The position numbers and the translations under genes are program-made. The notes under the pieces were generated by a model, which saw nothing but the letters and a program-made list of their open reading frames with translations, ran no database searches and was not told the origin of the DNA. A stretch of DNA of 64,000 bases from NCBI GenBank assembly GCA_016717005.1, contig JADJUF010000001.1:1116001-1180000 (forward strand), in the 5' to 3' direction. Positions 51,972 through 60,074 of the stretch are shown piece after piece. This DNA comes from Myxococcales bacterium (GTDB lineage: Bacteria > Myxococcota_A > Polyangia > Haliangiales > Haliangiaceae). Position 1 is the stretch's first letter; the number at the start of each line of letters is the position of its first letter.

Positions 51972-52522
51972 CCGCGGCGTCGATGCTCGTGCTGGTGAGC
52001 CTCATCAGCCTCGGAGGCTGCCAGGGAGAGGCGTCCGAACAGCGACCCAGCGATCGTGAGCGCCAGCCGCCGCGACCTCGCGCGCAGTTGGCGCCGGTGC
52101 CGCCGCTGCCAGTGCCAGGTGACCCGATCTATCCGGAGTACTACGCGACCCTCCCCCTCGAAGACACGCGGATGCACCTGGCCGGGGCGATTCACGAACT
52201 GCTCCGGGCGCGCACGCGACTGGTCGCGCTCGATGAGGAGAAGTACGCCGCTTGGATCGCGAACATCGACGGTGACATCCGCGTGCTGGTGAAGCTCATG
52301 TGCGCGACACGGATCGAGCTGGCCGATGTGGATATCGAGCATGCCCGCATCGAGGACATGTTCCCGTTGAGATACGTCGAGACGGCGCGAGCGTTCGTCT
52401 GTGTCGGCTTCAAGCTCGAGCGCCGAACCGTCGAGAACGACCTCTGGCTGCCAACCGAGATCCGCCGGCAGCGCACCGAGGCCGCGCGTGACGCCGGCGT
52501 CGACGACGACGCCCGGCCGTGA
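51962..52522 (+). CDS. lipoprotein, candidate immunity/partner protein of Rhs tip 2
   Basis: The 186-residue protein starts at GTG 51962, giving exactly the same 10-nt overlap with the preceding tip stop (51969-51971) as in the first cassette. The signal VRLTAASMLVLVSLISLGGC has a clear lipobox LGGC with Cys20. The mature part has a proline-rich linker, then IYPEYYATLPLEDTRMHLAG, IHELLRARTRLVALDEEKYA, NIDGDIRVLVKLMCA and IEDMFPLRYVETARAFVCVG. It is a diverged homologue of the lipoprotein at 47881. The rate of change between the two lipoproteins is similar to that between the two tips and far above that of the core, as expected for co-evolving toxin-immunity pairs. GTG 51953 is an alternative start. 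Confidence 0.75.
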   Translation: MRLTAASMLVLVSLISLGGCQGEASEQRPSDRERQPPRPRAQLAPVPPLPVPGDPIYPEYYATLPLEDTRMHLAGAIHELLRARTRLVALDEEKYAAWIANIDGDIRVLVKLMCATRIELADVDIEHARIEDMFPLRYVETARAFVCVGFKLERRTVENDLWLPTEIRRQRTEAARDAGVDDDARP

Positions 52523-52707
52523 CGCGACCGAGCGTGGTCCACTCCGTGGACGGGTTGGTGCCGTCACCGCCGCGGCGCGGCCCCGGCGGCAGCGGCAGCG
52601 TCGCGGCCGCGTGGATCGCGGCGCGCAGACCGCGGCCCGCGCGACGCCGGCGCGCGCGGTGCGCCGGTGGCGAGCCCGCCCGGCGCGGCCTGCCCTGCCC
52701 CTGACCG
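52523..52707. other. intergenic region between convergent genes, no gene seen
   Basis: The region is GC-rich and low-complexity with no coding signal. It is the place corresponding to the decayed segment at 48448-48558 in the first cassette, but the two differ strongly. Confidence 0.4.
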
Positions 52708-53394
52708 CTACTTGTCCCGGTCCTTGACCGCGACGTTGAAGCTGCCGGACGCCTTGGTGCCGCCGTCGTTGTGGGCCTCGAACGTGCCGCACACCCGGGT
52801 CGGCGTCGACGCGGTGATCGTGGCCGTGCCGTCGGTGAGGATGGCGCCGCCGGCCTTGGCCTGCACGCCGACCTCGAAGAACTTGGTCTTGGCGCCGAAG
52901 CCGCCGGCGTAGGTCCCGGGCACGAGCGGGCTCTTGTGGTAGGCGTCGAGCTCCTGCTCGAAGGTCGACGTCGTCTGGTCGGTGTGGAACTCGACCACGA
53001 CCGCGACCTCGCCCGGCTGCTCGGGGCGGTTGTACGGGACCGTGCTCGAGGGCGACAGCGTGTCGCGCAGATCGTAGTTGCCGTAGGCGATGCTGACGCT
53101 GCGCCCGCGCTGGTCGTTCTCCGGGCGGTCGATGACCGCGAAGGAGATCGTGTTCTTCAGCGTGAACTCCGGCGGCGCGTCGGCGACGTCGGTGCCGAAC
53201 GTCACGGTGACGGCGTTGGTCTCGGTGCACGTCGGCTCGGCCGGCTCCGTCGGTGCGCTCGGCTTGTCGACCGGCGCGACCGGCGCCGGCTTGGCCGCCT
53301 GGGTCTCGGGCTTGTCCTTGTTGTCCTTCTTCGAGCACCCGGCGACGCCGAGCAGCAAGGCCACGACCGTGGCCACACGCGGGATTGATCGCAT
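52708..53394 (-). CDS. lipoprotein of unknown function
   Basis: This is a 228-residue lipoprotein from ATG 53394; an in-frame ATG at 53412 is an alternative. The signal VATVVALLLGVAGC has lipobox VAGC, followed by a charged Lys/Asp linker and a Pro/Ala-rich stretch. The mature domain is beta-rich: NAVTVTFGTDVADAPPEFTL, NTISFAVIDRPENDQRGRSV, AVVVEFHTDQTTSTFEQEL and ATITASTPTRVCGTFEAHND. It ends GSFNVAVKDRDK. I see no enzyme motifs. Its last 50 nt have been copied into the duplication junction at 48559-48609, which shows that it stood next to the Rhs locus before the duplication. Confidence 0.7.
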   Translation of the reverse strand: MRSIPRVATVVALLLGVAGCSKKDNKDKPETQAAKPAPVAPVDKPSAPTEPAEPTCTETNAVTVTFGTDVADAPPEFTLKNTISFAVIDRPENDQRGRSVSIAYGNYDLRDTLSPSSTVPYNRPEQPGEVAVVVEFHTDQTTSTFEQELDAYHKSPLVPGTYAGGFGAKTKFFEVGVQAKAGGAILTDGTATITASTPTRVCGTFEAHNDGGTKASGSFNVAVKDRDK

Positions 53395-53496
53395 GGGATC
53401 ATCATAGGACATCGATGTCGCGGCGGGTGGCGGCCGTCACGCCGGCGTGGACAGATCGCTGCGCCGCGCTTGTGGTAGGGCGCCCCGGTCGACACC

Positions 53497-54198
53497 ATGG
53501 AGCGCATGCGGACCTGGTGGATCGGCGTGGTCACGGCCGGGCTCGTCGGCACCGTCGGCGTCGCCCGCGCCAACCAACCCTGCGGCAGCGACGGCATCAC
53601 CACGGCGGCGGCCGACGGGCCGACGGCCATGGTCCCGGTCAACTGCCCGGTCGAGTTCTACGTCGGCGCGAACGTGCCCCGCCCGCTGGCGGTGTTCCGC
53701 AACGGCGTCGAGGTCACCGGGTTCCCGTTCGCTGACGGCGACGGCTTCGAGGTCACGCGCGACCGGTCGGTGTGCTCGAGCGTCGACCCGACCTGCTGGA
53801 CCTGGATCCGCGACGCGCGGGCGGTGAGCGTGGTCGGGTACACCCCCGGGACGCCGTTCCAGGCCGGCGACGTCGTCGGCCTCGGCACGCCCGGCGATCA
53901 GCCCTGGGCCACGATCACGATCGGCGCGCCGGACAGCTGCCCGCCCCGGCGGTCGTTCAGCTACGAGATGTGCGCCGACCCGCTCGGCGGCGCCTGCACC
54001 GGCGGCGCGTTCACCTGCGACGCTGACGGCGGCGTCGACAGCGGCGCCGATGGCGACGCCGGCCTCGTGTGCGACGGCGGCGGCAGCGCCCACGACCCAA
54101 CGCCCGATGGCGACGGGTGCGCGGCCGGTGGTGGCGCCGACGCCGGCGCCGCGCTGGCCCTCCTCGGCCTGGTCGCGGTCCGCCGCCGCCGCCGGTAG
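53497..54198 (+). CDS. secreted protein with a MYXO-CTERM-like C-terminal anchor
   Basis: This is a 233-residue protein. The signal peptide is at residues 1-24 (WIGVVTAGLVGTVGVARA). A beta-rich domain with several Cys follows (MVPVNCPVEFYVGANVPRPL, DRSVCSSVDPTCWTWIRDAR, SFSYEMCADPLGG). An Asp/Gly-rich linker comes next, and then a tripartite C-terminus: a Gly-Cys motif (DGDGCAAGGG), a hydrophobic helix (AALALLGLVAV) and a basic tail RRRRR. This matches the MYXO-CTERM surface-sorting signal of myxobacteria, although the usual second Cys is absent. Expected location is the outer surface. ATG 53497 or the next Met (53506) may be used. Confidence 0.75.
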   Translation: MERMRTWWIGVVTAGLVGTVGVARANQPCGSDGITTAAADGPTAMVPVNCPVEFYVGANVPRPLAVFRNGVEVTGFPFADGDGFEVTRDRSVCSSVDPTCWTWIRDARAVSVVGYTPGTPFQAGDVVGLGTPGDQPWATITIGAPDSCPPRRSFSYEMCADPLGGACTGGAFTCDADGGVDSGADGDAGLVCDGGGSAHDPTPDGDGCAAGGGADAGAALALLGLVAVRRRRR

Positions 54199-54278
54199 CT
54201 GGCGGGATCGGCCACTCCCGCTGGCGTTCCCGGCCCCCACGGTTTGACTGCGCGATCGGTCGCCTCGACCATTGAGGG

Positions 54279-55592
54279 GTGACGGTCAAGAACTACGTCC
54301 TCGACACCAACGTGCTCCTCCACGACGCCCGCGCGATGTTCGCGTTCGCGGACAACAACGTCGTCATCCCGATCTACGTGCTGGAGGAGATCGACACGTT
54401 CAAGAAGGACCAGACCGAGCTGGGCCGCAACGCCCGCCAGGTCGCGCGCCTGCTCGACGAGCACCGCGTCGACGGTGGCCTCTCCAAGCCGCAGAAGATG
54501 GAGAACGGCGGCACGGTGCGGGTGGCGATGGCCAAGAGCCCGCCCAAGAACCCCAGCTACGACTCGCGGTCGATGGACCAGCGCATCCTCGAGATCGCGC
54601 GCGAGGTCCGGGACGACGACCCCGAGGTGCCGGCGATCCTGGTCACCAAGGACGTCAACATGCGCATCCGCGGGGATGCGCTGGGGCTGCAGTGCGTCGA
54701 CTACGACACCGAGCAGATCTCGATCGACGAGCTCTACGCCGGCCACCGGGAGATCTCGGCCGCGCCCGGCACGATCGACGCGCTCTACGCCGACGGCGGC
54801 GTGCCGGTGACGGTCGAGGGCGGCCTCTACCCCAACGAGTTCGTCCTGCTCAAGGACGACACCACCGGCAAGAGCGCGCTGGCGCGCAACGACAAGCCCA
54901 GCGGCAAGGTCGTGCCGGTCAAGAAGCTGCGCGAGGGCGTCTGGGGCATCCGCCCGCGCAACAAGGAGCAGCACTACGCGCTCGATCTGCTGCTCAACGA
55001 CGACATCAAGCTGGTGACGCTGGTCGGCAAGGCCGGCACCGGCAAGACGCTCCTGGCGATCGCCGCCGGCCTGCAGAAGGTCACCGAGGAGGACGTCTAC
55101 CAGAAGCTGCTGGTGAGCCGCCCGATCTTCCCGCTCGGCCGCGACATCGGCTACCTGCCCGGCGACATCGAGGAGAAGCTCAACCCGTGGATGCAGCCCA
55201 TCTACGACAACCTCGAGCTCCTGCTCGGCCTCAACCGCTCCGACAAGAAGGAGGGCCGCAGCTACGCCGAGCTGGTCGATCTGGGGTTCGTGCAGGTCGA
55301 GCCGCTGACGTACATCCGCGGCCGGTCGCTGCCCAACGTCTACATGATCGTCGACGAGGCCCAGAACCTGACGCCGCACGAGGTCAAGACGATCATCACC
55401 CGCGCCGGCGAGGGCACGAAGATCATCCTGACCGGCGACCCGTACCAGATCGATCACCCGTACCTGGACGCGTCGAACAACGGCCTCACGACCGTGGCCG
55501 AGCGGTTCAAGCCCGAGGCGATCGCCGGCCACATCACGCTGGCCAAGGGCGAGCGCAGCCCGCTGGCCGAGCTCGCGACCCAGGTGCTGTGA
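54279..55592 (+). CDS. PIN-PhoH (PhoH2-type) ATPase
   Basis: This 437-residue protein fuses an N-terminal PIN-domain RNase to a PhoH helicase/ATPase. The PIN part (1-150) has KNYVLDTNVLLHDARAMF, VVIPIYVLEEIDTFKKDQTE and AILVTKDVNMRIRG, which supply the acidic metal ligands. The PhoH part (about 235-437) has Walker A VGKAGTGKTLLAIAAG, SRPIFPLGRDIGYLPGDIEE, RGRSLPNVYMIVDEAQNLTP (Walker B) and ILTGDPYQIDHPYLD. Such enzymes unwind and cleave RNA. The GTG at 54279 fits the usual N-terminus. It is first of three genes joined by GTGA overlaps (55589 and 56080). Confidence 0.92.
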   Translation: MTVKNYVLDTNVLLHDARAMFAFADNNVVIPIYVLEEIDTFKKDQTELGRNARQVARLLDEHRVDGGLSKPQKMENGGTVRVAMAKSPPKNPSYDSRSMDQRILEIAREVRDDDPEVPAILVTKDVNMRIRGDALGLQCVDYDTEQISIDELYAGHREISAAPGTIDALYADGGVPVTVEGGLYPNEFVLLKDDTTGKSALARNDKPSGKVVPVKKLREGVWGIRPRNKEQHYALDLLLNDDIKLVTLVGKAGTGKTLLAIAAGLQKVTEEDVYQKLLVSRPIFPLGRDIGYLPGDIEEKLNPWMQPIYDNLELLLGLNRSDKKEGRSYAELVDLGFVQVEPLTYIRGRSLPNVYMIVDEAQNLTPHEVKTIITRAGEGTKIILTGDPYQIDHPYLDASNNGLTTVAERFKPEAIAGHITLAKGERSPLAELATQVL

Positions 55593-56083
55593 CCCGCGCG
55601 GCCTGGCCCCTGCTCGTGGCGATGGCCGCGTGCGCGCCAGCCCGGGCCGACGATCCCGGCTTCGAGCTGCGCGTGGTCGCGCCGGCGACGATCGAGCTGG
55701 GCGGCGCCGCCGCGGTGTCCGTGGCGCTGGTGCCCGGCCCCGGTCGGGTGGTCTCGACCGACGGGCCGGTGCGGATCGCGCTCGACGCCGACGCCGGCCT
55801 CGGCCTGCCGCGCCGACGGTACCTGCGCGCCGACGCCGCCGATCCCGCGGCCGACGCGCCGCGGTTCGACGTCAAGGTCCGGGCCCAGGCCGCCGGCGCC
55901 CACGCGCTGGCCATCGAGGCGCGGTTCTGGCTGTGCGCGCGGCAGACCTGCCGGCCGATCGTGGCCACGCGCGCGGTCACGATCACGGTGGCGACGCCGC
56001 CGATCGACGCCGGGGTCGACGCGCCGATCGACGCCGGGCGCGACGCGGCGGTCGACGCCGGGCGCCGCCGGGGGCGTCCGTGA
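55589..56083 (+). CDS. secreted protein of unknown function with Asp-Ala repeats
   Basis: The 164-residue protein starts at GTG 55589, overlapping the PhoH stop. The signal peptide is WPLLVAMAACAPARA. The mature beta-sandwich-like domain has FELRVVAPATIELGGAAAVS, GPVRIALDADAGLGLPRRRY and FDVKVRAQAAGAHALAIEAR with FWLCARQTCRPIVATRAV. The tail repeats (P)IDAGxDA. The domain resembles thiol:disulfide-interchange-type N-terminal beta domains (paired Cys in a CxxxxC context), but this is only a suggestion. It is translationally coupled to both neighbours. Confidence 0.6.
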   Translation: MTRAAWPLLVAMAACAPARADDPGFELRVVAPATIELGGAAAVSVALVPGPGRVVSTDGPVRIALDADAGLGLPRRRYLRADAADPAADAPRFDVKVRAQAAGAHALAIEARFWLCARQTCRPIVATRAVTITVATPPIDAGVDAPIDAGRDAAVDAGRRRGRP

Positions 56084-57135
56084 CCCAGGGCCCGCCGCGC
56101 GTGCCGCCGTGGCTCCTGATCGCCATGGTGCTGGCGGGCGCGGCGATGTTCGCGCCGTTCTGGACCTGGCTGGTGCTGGCGGTGTGGGTCGGGCAGCTGG
56201 GCCGGCGCATGGTGCCGCCGCTGACCCGCCTGACCGGCCGCAGTCAGCGGGCGGCGGCGGTGCTGACCGCGGCCTTGATCGCGCTGCTGGTCGTGCCGAT
56301 CGGCCTGATCGTCGGGACGCTGATCGGCGACGCGATCGTGCTGGCGCGCCGGCTGGTAGCGTCACCCGAGGTCCGGCAGGTGTTCGAGAAGCTGGTCACC
56401 CGCGGCGCCACCGACGGCGACAGCAACGACCCATTCAAGCTGCTGGTCGAGCATGGCGACCGGGCCTGGAACCTGGTGTCGGTGGTGTTCACCGTCGCGA
56501 CCAAGATGCTGCTCGGGCTGTTCGTGTTCCTGTCGGCGACCTACGCGGTCCTGGCCGACGGGCCGCGCGGCTACCGGTGGTTCGAGGACTACCTGCCGCT
56601 CGATCCGCGCATCACCCGGCGGTTCGCGGCGGCGTTCACCGAGACCGGGCGCGGGCTGTTCATCGGGGTCGGCGGCGCCGGCCTGGCCCAGGCCGCGGTC
56701 GCCACCGTCGCCTACGTCGTGCTCGACGTGCCCGAGCCGCTGGTGCTGGGCCTGCTGACCCTGGTGGCGTCGGTGGTGCCGTCGGTCGGGACCGCGATGG
56801 TGTGGGTGCCCGTGGCCGCCGGCCTGTGGCTGACCGGCCGCCCCGACGCCGCGATCGGTATGGCGGTGGTCGGGGTCGCGGTGATCGGCTCGATCGACAA
56901 CGTCGTGCGGCCGGTGCTGGCGCGGCGCGGTCAGCTCGATCTGCCGTCGGTGGTGATCATGATCTCGATGTTCGGTGGGCTCGCGCTGGTCGGCGCGTCG
57001 GGCGTGGTGCTGGGCCCGCTGGTGGTGCGGCTGGCCAAGGAGGCGATGGCGATCGCGCGCGAGGCGCGGATCGCCGACGCGGCCCCCCACGCCCCAGGCC
57101 ACCACCGACGCCCACCAGGCAACGGCCGCCACTGA
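56080..57135 (+). CDS. AI-2E family transporter (TqsA/PerM-like permease)
   Basis: This is a 351-residue inner-membrane protein starting at GTG 56080 (GTGA overlap with the upstream gene). About seven or eight membrane helices are visible. The family pattern is present: two N-terminal helices, a long amphipathic segment (LARRLVASPEVRQVFEKLVT), LLGLFVFLSATYAVLADG, FAAAFTETGRGLFIGVGGAG, LVLGLLTLVASVVPSVGTAM (the conserved PxxG segment), IGSIDNVVRPVLARR (DNxxRP motif) and FGGLALVGASGVVLGPLVV. Members export autoinducer-2 or act as Na+/H+ antiporters; the substrate is unknown here. The C-terminus is His/Pro-rich. Confidence 0.88.
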   Translation: MTQGPPRVPPWLLIAMVLAGAAMFAPFWTWLVLAVWVGQLGRRMVPPLTRLTGRSQRAAAVLTAALIALLVVPIGLIVGTLIGDAIVLARRLVASPEVRQVFEKLVTRGATDGDSNDPFKLLVEHGDRAWNLVSVVFTVATKMLLGLFVFLSATYAVLADGPRGYRWFEDYLPLDPRITRRFAAAFTETGRGLFIGVGGAGLAQAAVATVAYVVLDVPEPLVLGLLTLVASVVPSVGTAMVWVPVAAGLWLTGRPDAAIGMAVVGVAVIGSIDNVVRPVLARRGQLDLPSVVIMISMFGGLALVGASGVVLGPLVVRLAKEAMAIAREARIADAAPHAPGHHRRPPGNGRH

Positions 57136-57182
57136 CGGGCCGCCACCGACGCGGCCACCACCGCTCCGCCAGGAGTCGCACC

Positions 57183-57665
57183 ATGAACCCATGCCTCGTC
57201 GTCATCCCGTGCGCGCTCGCGCTGGCCTGCACCCACCCCGCGCCGGCCGCGCCGCCGCCGCAGATCGGCAACCGCCCGGGCCCGCTCACCACCGTCGACG
57301 CGTCCGCGGGGCTGCGCGACGGCGCGCTGTGGACCTGCCAGATCGACGACTACGATCCGCAGCCGTGCCGCCTGGCGCGCCGGGGCGATGGCTGGTTCAT
57401 CAGCAAGCTCCTGGGCTCGCAGCGCTTCCGCGGCGCGATCGCCTTCACCCCCGACGGCGCGCGCCTGTCGGGCGAGTACTTCTGCCCGTGGGGCGACTGC
57501 ACCATGCCGATCGACGTGGCCTTCACCCGCGACGGCGACCGCTACCAGGCCGTCGGCGACGGCGGCGATCTGGCGCCGCCGACGATCTCGCTCCGCTACG
57601 ACGCCGACGACGACGCCGCGTTCGGCGGGGCCGGCTACGGCGGCCTGACCGGCGACGAGCGCTGA
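57183..57665 (+). CDS. small lipoprotein, unknown function
   Basis: The 160-residue protein starts at ATG 57183 behind AGGAG. The signal MNPCLVVIPCALALAC has lipobox ALAC with Cys16. The mature part is a beta-rich domain, GALWTCQIDDYDPQPCRLAR, WFISKLLGSQRFRGAIAFTP, LSGEYFCPWGDCTMPIDVAF, with two Cys pairs. It ends in an Asp/Gly-rich tail. No enzyme motif is seen. It lies 47 nt after the permease gene and could be cotranscribed. Confidence 0.65.
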   Translation: MNPCLVVIPCALALACTHPAPAAPPPQIGNRPGPLTTVDASAGLRDGALWTCQIDDYDPQPCRLARRGDGWFISKLLGSQRFRGAIAFTPDGARLSGEYFCPWGDCTMPIDVAFTRDGDRYQAVGDGGDLAPPTISLRYDADDDAAFGGAGYGGLTGDER

Positions 57666-57707
57666 ACGGATCCTGGAGCGCTCGGCGCAGGGCCTGGACG
57701 CCCCTCG

Positions 57708-57754
57708 AGGTGCCGGCCCGGTCCGAGGCCGCTGACCTCGGGGTCCCCGCACCT
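57708..57754. terminator. imperfect long hairpin between convergent genes
   Basis: AGGTGC (57708-57713) pairs with GCACCT (57749-57754), and inside it CCGAGG (57723-57728) pairs with CCTCGG (57736-57741). It is placed between the ends of the lipoprotein and peptidase genes and may terminate both. Confidence 0.5.
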
Positions 57755-57787
57755 GCCCCGCCTGGCGTCAGGCCGCCCCGCTGAGGC

Positions 57788-59080
57788 TCAGGTCCAGTCG
57801 GTGATGACCTCGCGCAGCTCGCCGACCCGGGCCTTCGACAGCGCGCCGACCGCGGCCAGCGCGAGGCCGGCCGGCGCGATCACCCGGCGCGCGGTCGCGA
57901 TCAGATCGTCGGGCGTCACCGCGTCGATCGCGGCCAGGCGATCGGCCAGGGCCGGCGGCGGGTAGTAGAGCGCGGTGCCGCCGAACCAGCCGGCCATCGC
58001 CGACGGATCGTCGAGCGACGCGATCGTCTCGTAGCGGTAGCGCGTGCGGATCTTGACCATCTCCTCGGCGGTGATCGCGGTGTCGCGCAGCCCGCCGGCC
58101 AGGCCGAGGATCTCGCCCACCAGCTTGGGCAGCTTGGCGTTGGCGGTGGCGCTGGTGATCTCGAACAGCGCCGCGTCGGCCAGGGGCTCGATCGCCGCGC
58201 CGATCGAGTAGGCCAGGCCCTGCTGATCGGCGAGCTGGTAGTGCAGCCGGGTCGACATGCCGTCGTCGAGCGCGCGCAGGAGCGCCACGAACGCCGGGTA
58301 GGCGGGATCGACCTCGGGCACGCCCCGGAACAGGATCGACAGCGTGGTCTGCGAGCCCGAGTCGCGGACGTGGCGCCAGCGGGCGGTCGGCGGGATCGCC
58401 GGCGCCGGCGCCGGCTCGGCCAGGGCCCCGCGCGGCAGGTCCTCGAGGCACCGGGCCGCGGCCACGATCGGCGCGTGCTCGACCGGCCCGGCCACGCACA
58501 GGATCGTGTTGGCGGCGCCGTAGAAGCTCGCGAAGTGGCGGCGGACGTCGGCGTCGGCGAAGCGCTCGACGTTGGCGCGCGGGCCGATGATGCGCTGGCC
58601 CAGCGGGTGCTCGGCGAAGGCGAGCCCACGGGCGATGTCGTCGACGTTGATCTCGACGTCGTCCTCGTCGTAGTCCTCGCTCATCTCCTCGAGGATCAGC
58701 GTCCGCTCGCGCTCGATGTCGCCGAACCGCGGCCGGGCCAGCAGCTCGGCCAGGAGCGCGAGGCCGGCCCCGACCTGCTCGGGCACGAAGCCCATCGTGA
58801 ACAGCGTGTAGTCGCGGCCGGTCTCGGCGTGGAGCGTCGAGCCCAGCGCCTCGATCGCGGTGTTGAGCGCCAGCGAGGTCGGGTACCGGTCGGTGCCACG
58901 GAACAGCATGTGCTCGACGAAGTGCGACAGGCCGCTGTCGGTGGGCACCTCGAACCGCGAGCCGACCTTGATGAACGCCGCCACCGTCACGGTGTGCAGG
59001 TGCGGCAAGGCCACCGTCGTCACCCGCAGGCCGTTGCCGAGGGTGGTCGTGGTCACGGAGGGATCGACGGGAGTGCGCAC
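57788..59080 (-). CDS. M16-family zinc metallopeptidase (pitrilysin/processing-peptidase-like)
   Basis: This 430-residue single-subunit M16 protein shows the inverted zinc motif HFVEH (HxxEH) in SGLSHFVEHMLFRGTDRYP (residues about 55). The distal Glu is in RTLILEEMSEDYDED about 75 residues later. N-terminal NGLRVTTVALPHLHTVTVAA is the typical family start. The second half carries GVPEVDPAYPAFVALLRALD and LADQQGLAYSIGAAIEPLAD (the R/Y substrate-binding region is partly present). It has no signal peptide, so it is probably cytoplasmic. GTG 59080 gives family-like length; GTG 59056 is an alternative. Confidence 0.9.
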   Translation of the reverse strand: MRTPVDPSVTTTTLGNGLRVTTVALPHLHTVTVAAFIKVGSRFEVPTDSGLSHFVEHMLFRGTDRYPTSLALNTAIEALGSTLHAETGRDYTLFTMGFVPEQVGAGLALLAELLARPRFGDIERERTLILEEMSEDYDEDDVEINVDDIARGLAFAEHPLGQRIIGPRANVERFADADVRRHFASFYGAANTILCVAGPVEHAPIVAAARCLEDLPRGALAEPAPAPAIPPTARWRHVRDSGSQTTLSILFRGVPEVDPAYPAFVALLRALDDGMSTRLHYQLADQQGLAYSIGAAIEPLADAALFEITSATANAKLPKLVGEILGLAGGLRDTAITAEEMVKIRTRYRYETIASLDDPSAMAGWFGGTALYYPPPALADRLAAIDAVTPDDLIATARRVIAPAGLALAAVGALSKARVGELREVITDWT

Positions 59081-59176
59081 CGGCGGCGGTATACCGCACC
59101 CGGCCCCGACGTGCGGCCCGCCACGGGTCCGACGGTCGGGTTGACGTCGCCGGGGCCTGGGCGTATCACCGGGGCA

Positions 59177-60061
59177 ATGTTCAAGAAGATCGTCATCGCC
59201 GAGGACGATGACGCCATCGCCCACATGGTGAGCATGGCGCTGGGCGACGCCGGCTTCTTGTGCCTGCGCGCGTACGACGGCGACGAGGCGCTGCGGCTGG
59301 TCCGCGCCCACGATCCCGATCTGCTCGTGCTCGATTGGATGATGCCGCGCGTCGACGGCATCGAGGTCGCGCGCCGGCTCAAGAGCGACGTCATGTGGTC
59401 GCGCACGCCGATCCTGATGCTGACCGCGCTGGCCACGGTCGAGCAGCAGGTCGAGGGCCTCGAGGCCGGCGCCGACGCCTACATGACCAAGCCGTTCGAC
59501 CTGCGCGAGTTCGGCGCCCGGGCCCGGGCGCTGATCCGCGCCACCAAGCGCGAGCGCGATCGCAACCCGACCACCGATCTGCCCGGGTCGCGCGCGATCG
59601 ACGAGCACCTGACCGAGGTGCTCAAGAGCGGCAACGTCGTCGCGGCGCTGCACATCGACGTGCTGAACTTCGACGGCTACGCCGACGCGGTCGGCTTCGC
59701 CCGGGCCGAGGACGCGGTCCGGGCCCTGGCCAAGCTGGTGCTCGAGCAGGCCCGCGCGCACGGCGACGGCGCGGCGTTCGTCGGCCACCTCGGCGGCTCC
59801 GACTTCATCACCGTGGTCGCGGCCGCGCAGGCCGAGGCCCTGGCGACCGCGCTGGTCGCGCGCATCCGCGCCGCCAAGACCGAGCTGTTCGGCGGCGACA
59901 CCGGCACGCGGCTTCCTGTGGATCTGGCGCCGGTGGTCGCGGTCGCCACGACCGCCGACCTCCCGGCCGGGGCCAACGATCAACTCGCGCGCCGCCTGGG
60001 CGCGGCGATGCGGACCGCGAAGCAGGCCGCGGACGGCGGCTTCGTGATCTGGCACGGGTGA
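59177..60061 (+). CDS. response regulator with a degenerate GGDEF output domain
   Basis: The 294-residue protein has a receiver domain (1-120) with IVIAEDDDA, phosphoacceptor LLVLDWMMPRVDG, T/S in ILMLTALA and K in AYMTKPF. The second half has GGDEF-fold features (PTTDLPGSRAIDEHLTEVLK, VAALHIDVLNFDGYADAVGF and FVGHLGGSDFITVVAAA). The active-site motif is GGSDF instead of GG(D/E)EF, so it is probably not a cyclase and may bind GTP or c-di-GMP, or act by contact. ATG 59177 is the only sensible start. It is followed 13 nt later by the Ser/Thr kinase gene. Confidence 0.85.
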   Translation: MFKKIVIAEDDDAIAHMVSMALGDAGFLCLRAYDGDEALRLVRAHDPDLLVLDWMMPRVDGIEVARRLKSDVMWSRTPILMLTALATVEQQVEGLEAGADAYMTKPFDLREFGARARALIRATKRERDRNPTTDLPGSRAIDEHLTEVLKSGNVVAALHIDVLNFDGYADAVGFARAEDAVRALAKLVLEQARAHGDGAAFVGHLGGSDFITVVAAAQAEALATALVARIRAAKTELFGGDTGTRLPVDLAPVVAVATTADLPAGANDQLARRLGAAMRTAKQAADGGFVIWHG

Positions 60062-60074
60062 GCGAGCCGCGCGC

